Below, piece by piece: positions 44,843 to 55,033 of a DNA stretch of 64,000 nucleotides. Made by a program: the position numbers and the translations under genes. Every line of letters begins with the position of its first letter. The first letter of the stretch is position 1. Source of the stretch: Allomyces arbusculus (Eukaryota; Blastocladiomycota; Blastocladiomycetes; Blastocladiales; Blastocladiaceae); the NCBI GenBank assembly GCA_027604705.1, contig JADHYV010000037.1, forward strand, positions 168,504-232,503, given 5' to 3'. A model generated the notes under the pieces. It was not told the DNA's origin. It ran no database searches and saw nothing but the letters and a program-made list of their open reading frames with translations.

Positions 44843-46940
44843 TCACGGCTCGTCCAGGTTCTGGTTTTGTTTCTGCCTCTGTTTCTTTTTCCGCTCCTCC
44901 TCATCGTCATCGTTGGGCAAGGGTATGTTGCAAATCTCGTCCTTGGCGTGCTTCCAGACGGCCAGGTTCTACATAATCACAACTCGCCCATGTGAGTGAT
45001 CCGATCCACCCGAAATCTCGGTTGATCGACCACGCAGGATGCGTACCTTGCGCGCGTACTGTGCATGGATCGTCGCCATGTGCACAAGCAAGGCCTTCAA
45101 GTCGCGCACTTTTTGCCGCTGAAACCAATCCAACTCGAGCAATATCGTGTGCGACGCGCGCTGCGCCTCGTGCGCCTTGGCACCTGTCTGGTCCTCGAGC
45201 TGTGCCAACAACTCGCGCGCCTGCGCGAGCTGGTGCGCCCGTGCCGTTGTCGGTGAATCGCGTTGCCCGAGCAGCGCCGCCAATAGCGCGGAGAGCGTGC
45301 CCAATAGGCCGCGAGGTGCTGGTGCGGGGGACGGTGGTGGTGGTTGGTCGGCTGCGGACGGGAGCGGGACGGCGCCGTCGCGTGTCGGGGAAATAGCCCG
45401 GGTTGGAGAGGGTGAGAGCGGTGCCGAGTCGTCGGGTGTGGACGACAGGGCAACGGCGAGCCGATTGGCGGCCTCGTCGGCGCACTCGAGCTGTTCGAGT
45501 TGCGCGCGCTTGTTTTGGAGAGAGGCGGCGGCGTGCGAAAGGGCGGAGTATTGCTCGTGGTGGTATTTCAAAATCGTCTAAATCGAGTGGAGTCAGAGAT
45601 TGCATTCATGCGGTTGGAAGAGAAGCGGAGCGTGCATACCTTGATGTCATGAGCGTACTGTCCGTACTCGAACAGCGACTCGCCCACTTTTTCGTCGAGC
45701 TGGTGCGAGAGCTGTAGCGTGGTCGCAGTCATGGTGTCGAGTGCAAGCCCGATGCGCTCCATGGCCGCGGCGACAGCCGGTGCGGCATCGTCTTCGAGCG
45801 ACAGGGTACAGTAGACGGACGCGAGCTCGGCGTACTCGCGGTGGAGCTCCACGTATCGTCGAACGAGCCGCCCGTGGTGCCGAGCGACCGACGCGATCTG
45901 GTGCGCAAACTTATCCGTAAAGACCTGCACGTCCACGAACCGTGGGTCAGGCCGCAGTTGGAGGGCGTTATCCAGCGGCACGGGCGTGCGTGGTCTTGCC
46001 GTTGCGGCGGCCAGCGCGGACGTGGACGTGGCGTGAGCTGATTTGGACGATTTGGACGGCAAGGATGGCATGGTCGTGACCTTGGCGGACCGCAGCGTGT
46101 CGGTCCACGAAACCGTCGCGTTGAGGAACCCGTGCACGAGATGGTCGGCGCCGAGCGTTGGGTGCCAGACGAGCCGATTGAGAAATCCCTGTAACCGACG
46201 CTGGCGGCGCGCGATAATGACGGGGTCGTCCTTTGCGCTGGCCGGCTGCGTGGCATAGTTGGCAAACGAGTGCTTTTCCGGAATTGGCGGGATCAGAAAC
46301 GCCGGGTACATTCGCAGCAGGCACTTGCGCAGCGAGTAGAAGTCCGAGTAGCGGCGGCGGATTTCCGTTTCCTGTTCAATCAGCGTGCCGAAAGAACGAG
46401 GTCAAACCGCAGGATCATGCACGATGCGAGCGCGTGGTCGAGGTGGGAGCGTACTCCGTAGCGAATGAGGTAGGCCGTGAAAGCGAACCCGGCACCGTCC
46501 GTGACCTTTTGCGCGTCGAGGATGCGCACGAGTCTGTCCGAGTAGGGCTCGCCCGCGGCAATGAGATCGCGACGCAATGCACCAAGAGTCGTCGCGACAG
46601 AGCAGCATGGCGGCGGGACGGTAGCCTCCATGGACTGCGGGCCCGGCGCGTGCATGACGTTGGAATCGGTCCGGAAATGCAGGTCGTCTGGTGGTGTCGG
46701 TACGTCGGCGGCCCACGATGCGCTTGCCGCCGGCAAGTCCAGGTCCGAGGGTCCTTGGCTCAGTGAAGAGTCTGCCCGTGCTTCTGGCGCCGCATTGTCG
46801 TTGGTTGCTGCTGCTGCTGCAGGCGTCGTTTGATTGGCCGTCGGTGCATGCGCAGCGTGCTCGACGTTCAGGCCTGCGCTCGGGTAGCCGACGAGAGCGT
46901 GATGGCGCGGCGCCAGTTCGGGGATCGCGATGGCCTCCAT
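44843..46940 (-). CDS. Snx41/Atg20-type sorting nexin (PX-BAR)
   Basis: Endosomal membrane-remodelling protein that works with Snx4/Atg24 in retrieval of SNAREs and in selective autophagy. Exons 46940-46455, 46371-45640, 45577-45047 and 44968-44843 give 624 aa. After a disordered N-terminus comes the PX domain: DAQKVTDGAGFAFTAYLIRYG, then across the splice EIRRRYSDFYSLRKCLL, then the PI3P-pocket region LIPPIPEKHSFANYA and the linker IIARRQRRLQGFLNRL. The BAR region follows (FTDKFAHQIASVARHH, LFEYGQYAHDIK, ALSHAAASLQNKRAQLEQL) and contains a Pro/Ser-rich insertion. The end is NLAVWKHAKDE with a basic tail. ATG 46940 has an excellent context (A at -3, G at +4). The frame is open further upstream (ATG 47192), so the start is provisional. 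Confidence 0.87.
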
Positions 46941-47353
46941 GGTGCTTGCTGACAGATGCGGTGCGGGGTGCGGGCGCACGTCGTCGTCGTTGTTGTCGTG
47001 CCCGCTCGTGGCCGTCGCGGTCGTGTCGGTGGTGGCCGGCAGGAGCGGGTCAAGTTGGAACTGCGGCACTGGATCGTCACCAGAGCAGCTGCCCTGGGGC
47101 AGGCCGGCCGGCCGCCCCAGTCCGCCCCACGTGGCTTCTCGCGGTCGGATCCGGATCGCTGGCCAACCGCGAGGCCAACCACGACATATCATGGACGGTT
47201 GCTCAGTTGCTTCGCGGCTCCGCGGCAGACCGGGCACACTGAAGCCATTCCGCTGGTCAAGACGCTCTTTTCTTTGCGCCCACTGCTGGCCAAATGCAAC
47301 TTGCTGCATCGCGCGGGCCGACTTGGAACCACAGTGCCACCAGCACAACTACC
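46941..47353. promoter_or_regulatory. Divergent promoter region, Snx41 / thioesterase
   Basis: 413 bp between two divergent starts. Part of it may be coding for the Snx41-like N-terminus if its start lies upstream. No motif is recognised. Confidence 0.35.
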
Positions 47354-48213
47354 ATGCAGGCCATCAGCCGGGCCGCTGCCCTGCACAACGCGCGCACCGT
47401 TCTGAGCCATTGTGTCAAGCAGAATCGATTCGATGCGCTCATCTTAGACAAGGTGAGCCGACCTGCGAATGACCAGCAAGGGTCGCAAATGACTGCAAAC
47501 ATCGCCATGTTGGCAAAGCAAAACGAATGCGATCAAGCAAACGGGTGATCCACGCAGGAGCATCCTTGTCCTGACCAGCCCACCCCCACCGCACTGAACA
47601 CCATGGTCTCGTACAGCTTTCGGTTGATGAAATCGAGCGACCTGGTGTGGTCAAGTGCACCATGCCTGTTGAGCGCAATCACTTGGTCTGTTTGTTGCCC
47701 GCACCGCGCCTATTGCGGCCAAGGACGCGTCGCGCCCATCGTGGCACTGGTTTCGCAACGCAATACCAACTGACCGCGTCTTTTTTGTTGTTCAGAACTT
47801 GACCGGCACTCTTCATGGCGGCGTGAGCGCGACTCTGGTGGACATTGTCGGCACGTACTCCCATCGTCGTTACTCGCGCAAGCCACTTGGGGGCTGATTC
47901 TTTGCCATTTCTGGTGCCTCTCATTGTCCCTAAACTTCTCCACACCGTGACATCAGGATCGCTCGCCATTGCCGCCGCGGGGCTCGAGTCGACGGGCGTG
48001 TCGACCGACATTCAAGTCTCCTACCTCGCCGCGCCCAAGCCGGGCGAGCAGCTCGTGATTCGCGGTTTCGCTGATAAAGTCGGCAAGACGCTCGCGTTTA
48101 CACGTGTCGAGATTGCGACGCTTCGCGACGGCCACGACCAGGAGACGCTCGCGGTCCGTGGTAGTCACACCAAGTTTGTGCGCGGGATCCAAAGGATGGC
48201 GAACAATGAGTGA
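47354..48213 (+). CDS. ACOT13-like hotdog-fold thioesterase
   Basis: Acyl-CoA thioesterase of the PaaI/THEM2 (4HBT) family, probably hydrolysing fatty acyl-CoAs in mitochondria or cytosol. Exons 47354-47452, 47617-47685, 47796-47850 and 47957-48213 give 159 aa, the usual size. Core motifs are RPGVVKCTMPVERNHL, the active-site helix NLTGTLHGGVSATLVDIVG, GVSTDIQVSYLAAPKPGE and GKTLAFTRVEI with RGSHTKFV. The HGG and the following Asp of the catalytic helix are present. The third intron is best read as GC-AG (donor GCACGT at 47851), giving the expected VDIVGSLAIA. A GT donor 23 bp downstream would insert about five residues. Confidence 0.88.
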
Positions 48214-49130
48214 AGCCGGTTGATCGCGTTTTACCGGAAGCCTTGTCGAGAGCCGGCCATAGATTACATCTTGTCCTGTTGCCGCCGTGCCTTCACAAAT
48301 GTGCATTTGTCGCGGAAACTCCCCAGGCTTGACCAGCGGCCCCTGCTGGCCGCTCTGGCCGCACTTTTGGGTGAAAGAAGAGTGACTGGTTCGTTTGACA
48401 CGACATTTGAGATTCGAGATTGGTCTCGTCGGCTTCGTCGAAGCAATGATTCTATATTCCCCTTTTCCAGCACATGGCGGACGGCTTGCATGTGCAGTGC
48501 GCCACATTCTCGCCACGGCGTCCACGACCCAGGCAGTCTTCCGCCTCGGCGGTCCCTCCAACCAGGCGACCATGTCGTGCAAGACCAAAAGCTCGACGTC
48601 AAATGGATATTCAGACTGTTTTGTTCATCTCCAACCTTGAAGTTGCCCTGTACGAGTCGGCGACGTTCAAGTTGCAGACGTACACACGCCGGCGGTGGGA
48701 CTCGTCGGCGCTGCAACCACTGCAACCTGCTGCAAACCCGCTGCAACTGCCCGCTCCGGTGACGATTCGACCTCGCTTCTCTTCGTTCTCGGTTCCTCGC
48801 GCACACAAGACGGCATTGGTCGACCTGGCCATCGTAAGTGCTTTCCTCGAGCCTCTCTGCGCCCCGCTCGTCCCGGATCCTTGCAGCGCCACCAACAGCC
48901 ATCGACTCATTTGCAAGAGTATGCGGGATAATAGGCGCTGCAGCCCAACCAAGCTTGGATAGACGTTGCCCATACTCGTTCGCTCGTTTCTTGCCGCCGC
49001 GCCATTTCTTCCGACGCTGTCCACCCTCGACGCGCGACCGGCAGCAGGCACGCATCCTCGTGCCATCAAGCAGGTAACGATGATGCCAACTGCACCGCTC
49101 ATGCAAGTACCTGACCGGAGGCGGACCACG
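48214..49130. promoter_or_regulatory. Upstream region of kelch-TM gene 1
   Basis: 917 bp between the thioesterase stop and the kelch gene start, same strand. Only short incidental frames are present. It should contain the kelch gene promoter. Confidence 0.4.
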
Positions 49131-51367
49131 ATGACCAACCGGTCGCGGTCGCGGTTTTTTGACGGCCCTCTGGCGCTGGCTCGCTTGGTCGCTGTTCTCG
49201 TCCTGGTACCCGCCGCTATGGCAGCGTTCACCATGACCACGTCGCAATCCACGTCGGGCGGTGCCTGTGCGATTGTCGGGTCGCGGATGTACTCGTTTTT
49301 TGGGTACTTGGCGAGTAAGTCCTGATTTCAACACATGCATCAGCATCGTTGCGTCTTTATCATTCGCTGACCTTCTCCTGCAACCACCCATGCTTAGACG
49401 CGGGCACCACCAAGTTTGTCGACTACGTCAATGGCGCCTACTCAGTGGACCTCATCAAGACGGTCGCTGCGGGCCGTGCGACGGGCTTGACGACGCACGG
49501 GACTATGAACTCGAGCATTGCCGGCGTCATCAACCCGGTGACGCTCGTCGCTAACCAAAAAGTCCTTATTGCCGGCGGCCTCGTGGTTCTCAATAAGACG
49601 TCCGAAGACGACTTTGCCAACACCGTCATGTACCAGTTTGACCCGAGCTCGGGCAGCACGAAGAAGCTCGCGTTTGACGTGCAGGTCGGTTACAAGCACT
49701 CGGTCCCTGGAACGACCGTCAGCGCCGGCGATTCGCCCAAGAAGCTCGCTATGTTCTTGTACGGCGGCACCGATACGTCGTCAGGCAAGACCAAGGACCT
49801 GAATTGGCTTGAGACGATTACCGAACAGGGCGTTTCGGCCAACACCAATTCCACGTCGGGTCCGTCGCCGCGCCGCTTGGCGTCCATGTCGCGCTACAAC
49901 TCGACGCACCACCTTCTCTCAGGCGGGTTCAACTCGGACGGATCGTTTCTCGACGACGTGTGGACGCTCGAGGACGCGACGGCCACGTGGACCAAGGTCG
50001 GCATCAAGCTCTACCACGGGCGGTACCAGCACCGTACGTGCCTTGTTGTTCTCGTTCCCCATCGTGGATCCACCGACTAACCCGCGCTGTCGCTCCCACC
50101 AACCAAAACAGGCACCTTGTACTTTAAAGATCGCTACGTGATTCACATTGGCGGATACCAAGTCGCCAAGCCTTACACGCTCGTCGAGTACATTGATACG
50201 GCCGGGTCGTCGATTCCCGTCGCTGGCACGATTTCGAATCCGTCGAGCGGGCCCACGAGTCTGACGGGAGGGTGCGCTGCGATTGTCGACAACACGATCG
50301 CGTATCTCGGCGGGCTCACGACCACGACGAGTGGCGACGACAATGAGAGTGCTGCTCCGTTTATGAGCATGCTCGCCGTCAACGAGGTCAAGCCCGGGTC
50401 GCTCTCGTTCCAGTGGGTCACGGGCTCGTCGTCCACGTCTGGGTCCGGATCCACCAATTCCACGTCTTCCGACACGGGCGGGTCAACGAGCGGCGGTAAG
50501 AACTCCGACGTGCAGTTAGGGCCGCTGTCGTTTTCCTCTGGGGCGGTGGCCGGCGCCACGCTCGGCGTGCTCGCTGTCGCTGTTCTGATTCTCATTTTCA
50601 CCCGTCATCGCATCCTCGCCTGGTGCCGCAACCGCGTCAAGAAGCCCTTGTTGGCACCGTCTGCTCCGCCGCCCCCTCCTCCTCCGGCCACGGCCGCACC
50701 GCCGACCATGGCGCCCGTGGCGGTCGCGATGACGGGTGGATCGATGATGGCGCCGACCTACCCACCATCGGCGGCTACCATGTCGCCGCAACCGACTGGG
50801 ACTATCAACAACCATCGGCTCAGCATGTACTCGACGGCAACGAGCACGAGCCAGCCGAACGCCGGATGGGTCCCCGGCCCTTCGTTCCCGTCGCTGCCGT
50901 CGTCGAATGGGGCCGCGCCATACCCACCGTCCTACCCGCCCACCATGCAGTCCCCACCACCGTCGTACCCGCCCACCATGGCCTCGCCCTATCCGCCCAC
51001 GGCCATGCCGACGGTGGCGAGCCCGTACCCGACGACCACGACCATGCCGATGGTGAGCGCGAGCCCGTACCCGCCAACGTCCGGTGCGATTCCGACGTCG
51101 GGTGCAGCTCCTGGCCCGTCGGTTATGGCAGCGCACCCGCCAACAACCATGCCCACAGTTACACCTGTCGCGATGCCAACTCCCGCGACTGATCCTGCAG
51201 CGACGACGACCGCGCCGAGCACGTCGCCGCAGCTCGCTTCTTCTCCACCGAAAACGCAATCCGCCGGTCAGGTGGAAGAGGGTCCCATTTATTTGCCAAC
51301 GGGCCCTGCTCGCCCTGCTGGCCGGCCGGCCCGGCCAGCGCAGGAAGAGACGCTGTACCTGGCGTGA
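49131..51367 (+). CDS. Kelch-repeat type I transmembrane protein (copy 1)
   Basis: Exons 49131-49314, 49398-50033 and 50112-51367 give 691 aa. A basic N-terminus and hydrophobic core ending AAMAAF form a signal peptide. The ectodomain has kelch-type repeats, each with a small-residue/glycine pair: CAIVGSRMYSFFGYLA, HHLLSGGFNSDGSFLDDVW, YVIHIGGYQ and TIAYLGG. A Gly/Ser/Thr stalk leads to a membrane helix at about 418-436 (AVAGATLGVLAVAVLILIF). The cytoplasmic tail of about 250 residues is Pro/Ala/Ser-rich with PYPP-type repeats. It ends with two tyrosine sites, IYLP and the terminal ETLYLA. The paralogue at 57462 has the same plan. The ligand is unknown; the architecture suggests a surface adhesion or sensing protein (inference). 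Start ATG 49131 is chosen because it directly precedes the signal peptide; ATGs at 49080 and 49083 are alternatives. Confidence 0.85.
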
Positions 51368-51611
51368 TTTAGACGTCTGATTGAATGGCGGTCGTTGTTC
51401 TGTTCTTCCAGAAGTAGCATTTTTCCTTGTGCTGAGTTGTTATTGTGTATGGAGGAATGTATTTCGAATAGACGTGCTGTTTCGGCCGTTTTTTTGTTCT
51501 TGGATTTCATTCTCGAAACGAGTGAGCCACCAGCAATCCATATCGATCGAAGAGAATGTACAAAATTTACTGACTGGGGACAGAAGGACCGACATCAAGG
51601 CGAGGGAGAGA

Positions 51612-52308
51612 TCATTTGCGCTTGGGTTTGCCAGCGTACAACCGTGCCAGACTTCGCTGAATGTCCTGGCGCGCCAAGTCGAAATGCGAGACGATCTCTG
51701 CAGGCACGCGGTTGGAAAAAGAGAGTTCCGGGCCGCGACCGGGCCGGTTGAAGGCAATGTTGAAGGAGTGGAGGACGCGGTTAACGCGCGGCGAAAACCT
51801 GTACCGCGGTCGGCGAAGAGGATGAGTGCATGGCGTCCACATGTCGCAGAACCGGGGCGGCGGGACGTACATGCGCGCCTGGTCGATGGTGCGCTGGTAG
51901 TCGGCGCCGAGGTGCACGGCAAACAGACCAATCACGCAGGCGAGGAACAGCACACGCAGGTAGTAGATCCAGCGGTGGTCGTCGACCATGAATCCGCCGT
52001 GGAAGCCGAGGCACACGCCGATGAAGAGCGCAAGTTGGAGGACTATCGGTCGGAGCAGAAGGTCGCGTCGCGTCACATTATGGGGTGGGTCGGGCGCAGG
52101 CGCAAGAATGCATGGCGACGGCAAGCGTACGGCGGTACTTTCGGCGCCTGCGGCGAAAATAGGTCAGGTTGGATCGCAGCCGCTCCTCGAAGACGGCCAA
52201 GTCGCGTGGTGACGAGGATGGCGGCGTGTGCTCCTGTGGCGGGATTCCTGGCGGTGCGACGACGCTGGCGTAGAGCGGGCGGTCGACTGACGAGTGGCGA
52301 GGGTCCAT
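51612..52308 (-). CDS. SPO7: Spo7 / NEP1-R1 family, regulatory subunit of nuclear-envelope phosphatase
   Basis: ER/nuclear-envelope protein that partners the phosphatase Nem1 to dephosphorylate lipin (Pah1) and control nuclear membrane growth and lipid synthesis. Exons 52308-52131 and 52042-51612 around an 88-bp intron give 202 aa. The amphipathic segment DLAVFEERLRSNLTYF precedes a basic stretch, then two membrane helices (LLQLALFIGVCLGFHGGFM and LRVLFLACVIGLFAVHLGA). The conserved C-terminal block follows: VNRVLHSFNIAF, then GRGPELSFSNRVPAEIV and a closing LARLYAGKPKRK. The intron lacks any AG before TAG at 52043, so the acceptor is unambiguous. Confidence 0.88.
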
Positions 52309-52797
52309 AGTCGTGCGTGCGTGCCGAAGTGTTGTTGAATCAGGTCGATTGATGAGCAGGGTGGGGTCGAAATATGGTTTGGCAGGCTAGACACTGGGCC
52401 TGGAGCAAGCTGAGGAGAGGTCTGTTCGACGTCGAGTAGAATCGTCAGCGCTGGGCACCAAATGCCGCAAGTGGGAGCGTCGTGGAGCGCGAGGTGGGTG
52501 CGCTGTGGTGATCAGCCGCAACGATGTATTCTGGCGGACAGCAAAAATTTTTCCGAGCCAGCGAGTGATTTTTCGATGCGGTCACGTGTTTTTCGCGACA
52601 CGCGTGTCGGGCGACTGCTCTCCACCGCGCTCGTTTCAAACTGCTGATCTGCCGCGAATAACATCGACTTTGCCGTGCACCCAGCAATATCCGACCGCAA
52701 TCCGCGCGGAAGCCTCGCAACTACGCGCAACTGCATTTGTGTCGCTGCTGCAGCCCCCGTCACCAGCTCGCTTGCCCGCCTGGACCCGCCCCTACCC
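52309..52797. promoter_or_regulatory. Divergent promoter region, Spo7 / Vps3844
   Basis: 489 bp between divergent starts. It carries a CACGTG E-box at 52583-52588 and a perfect 14-bp palindrome CGACACGCGTGTCG at 52596-52609 whose core is ACGCGT, the MluI cell-cycle box bound by MBF in other fungi. Whether either is used here is inference. Confidence 0.5.
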
Positions 52798-54142
52798 ATG
52801 CCTGCTCGCACCTTGATCTGCACGCGTCTGTTCGTGGTCGCTGTGGCGCTTCTCGCGCTGCTGGCATGCTCTGCCGATGCCACGTCGACCAGCGCCGTCT
52901 TTGTCAACCCTAATGCCGCTGCCCGCAAGCCCGACCAGTCAGAGCCCGCGCCCGCGCTGAGCCGTGACCAGGCGCTCGACATTTACACCTACCTCGTCGG
53001 CAGCTCGCGCAACGCAAACTTTGCCGATCGCCCCGTCGCCGATGCTCTCGAGCGTGCTGCGACGGCCGCGGCCGGTGGTAGCGCTACGGCGTCGCTGTTT
53101 GCGCCTGACGCACCAACCAAGCACGTTGTTGTCGTCGCGCCGGGCGTCAACCATGAGGGTGCGCGCAGCGATAGAACCCTAGTTTGTCTTGGCCAAACGC
53201 GTGTTCCCTGACCCCGCATTGTCTGGACAGACCTCGGCTTCGATGCCACGTTCCACGTCCAGGACGACCTGCCCCTCGACACTGACTTGGTTTCCACGGT
53301 CAAGGACCGCGTCATGGACGAGTACGCCGCCGACGACGACTTTTTCCCCGAGGACGCGGCCGGTTTCGACGAGGTGGACGTGGCCGTCGACGTACGTTCC
53401 ACCCTCCCTCTGTCGCGAGGAGGTCCCGGTCTCGATTCCTCGTGACTGAAGCCTGGTGGGTCCCTGCAGGATCTCGAGGATGCGCTCGCCAAGCTCCGCC
53501 AGTGGTCGTCCAAGACCCCGAAGCTCGGTGCGATTCGCATCAACGGTATCGACCAGGACGACGACGACTACCAGGATCAAATCGCCAAGGTTCGCGACCT
53601 GATCTCGCAGGTACGACAGCACTCTGTTTCCTCATTTCATCTGTTTCGAATTCGCGCTGACTCTATTCATCAATTAGCTGTCACAAACGCTGCCTACCGT
53701 CTCAACCTCGCTCATCACGCCGAACTCGGCGGGTCCTGTGGCGGCTGAAAAGCTCGAGCAGACCGACGCGACCGCGGCTTCTACCGCACAATCGGCGTCG
53801 TCCGTCGCTGCCGCTGCCGCTGCGCCGCGCCTCTCGTCCAACTTCACCGAGCTGACGTGCTTCACGTCGGCGTCGGCGTGCTCGTCTTCAACCAACTCGT
53901 GCTCGCAGCACGGCACGTGTACAAACCGCGGCTCGGCGTCGCACCCGTGCTGGAAGTGCGCGTGCACCAAGACTGGGTACCGCAAGTACGCGGGCGCGTC
54001 GTGTGCCGACGACGACATTTCGTCCGAGGTGGCCCTGTTTGGCGGGATCGCGATCGCGTTCATTGCCATGCTGGCCGGCAGTATCATGATGGTCGCGAGC
54101 GCCGCCAACGGTAACAGCGGCGGCGGGTCGCGGATCGATTGA
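52798..54142 (+). CDS. Vps3844 / DUF3844 family membrane protein
   Basis: Type I membrane protein of the secretory/vacuolar pathway. Exons 52798-53158, 53231-53391, 53470-53610 and 53678-54142 give 375 aa. A signal peptide (LFVVAVALLALLACSADA) starts the protein. The lumenal part includes VVVVAPGVNHE, an acidic region, and a Cys-rich EGF-like module with CFTSASAC, NSCSQHGTC, CWKCACTKTG and GASCADDDISSEVALFGG, which is the DUF3844 signature. The membrane helix is IAIAFIAMLAGSIMMVA. Introns are 72, 78 and 67 bp. The frame stops at TGA 54140-54142, but the same frame continues with protein-like sequence to 54262 (see separate entry). Confidence 0.87.
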
Positions 54143-54262
54143 ATCGCGGACCGGCTGGGGATCGACGATGCCGTTTGGCCGGACGTTGGGTTCAACTACA
54201 CGGTCCCGCCCCCGGGCGAGTTCATTGAGTTGCCCGAGTGGCGCAAGGTCAAGACGGCATGA
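54143..54262 (+). other. In-frame open extension after the Vps3844 stop codon
   Basis: Directly after TGA 54140-54142 the same frame stays open for 39 codons to the next TGA. It reads IADRLGIDDAVW, then DVGFNYTVPPPGEF and IELPEWRKVKTA, which looks like a cytoplasmic tail rather than random 3' UTR. It could be a readthrough tail, a recent nonsense mutation or a sequencing error. Confidence 0.5.
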
Positions 54263-55033
54263 CACGGGCGTGTTGCGGCGGCCCTCACCGGATCAAGGAG
54301 GTCTCGGTTCGTTTGTGGGAAAGGAATCGCGACTTGGTTAGGTGCGCGGGTGGGACGCGGAGCGCGCGCGCCAGGATGTTCGAAGGGGTGCCGAGACTTT
54401 TATCATTCTTTCCCTGGCCGGTGTCCGGTTTATTTTCTGCCTTTCTTTTCCTTCGACAATCCATGCGGTTACCCCTCTCTTGTCGGTTGGGTGCTGTTGT
54501 GGTCGTTGTCGTCCACGTCGTCTGCATGCGCAAGTGTATGCGTGACCCGTTTTCCCACACATGCGCTTTTTCACCAGTTCAGTTTGGCAGGGTTCGTCTC
54601 GGTCGGCACGATCAAATCTTGACGCCCAAGATCGATTTTTTAGAGCTGCCGTTGTTTGTCTTCTTCGCTCTTTTTTTGTGATGGTTCGTTGGTGGTTTGG
54701 TGTCTACTTTAAGCGTTCATGTTTAACGTCGTCTTTGACCGGTCGTTTTGGCTTGGTCGTGGAGAAAAGGAAGTCTCTGCCGAGGTCAGCGGCCAGCACG
54801 ACGCAAGGGCAGAACTGGGGCGACGGGTACAGGCGTGCTCGACGCTGTTACGCTTTGGACGAGGCATGTCGTGGAACTTCACCAGTCCTGACCAAAGACG
54901 ATCCAAAAAAAAATCACACTTCAAGAATATGACAAGAAACCCGCCTATGTAACAAAAATCGACACGGTATCAACGTGACACTCCTTTCAGGGGTGTAAAC
55001 TGCACTGTGGGACATTCACGACCACTGCTGGGC
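54263..55033. terminator. Convergent 3' intergenic region, Vps3844 / GH16-like
   Basis: 771 bp between two convergent 3' ends. It is T-rich on the plus strand (54640-54720) and has no coding potential that I can support. It should contain both polyadenylation regions. Confidence 0.4.

Noticed and set aside
48264-49391. Minus-strand frame of 375 codons between thioesterase and kelch genes
   Set aside because: Arg-rich, no domain, overlaps the kelch signal-peptide exon; taken as promoter DNA.
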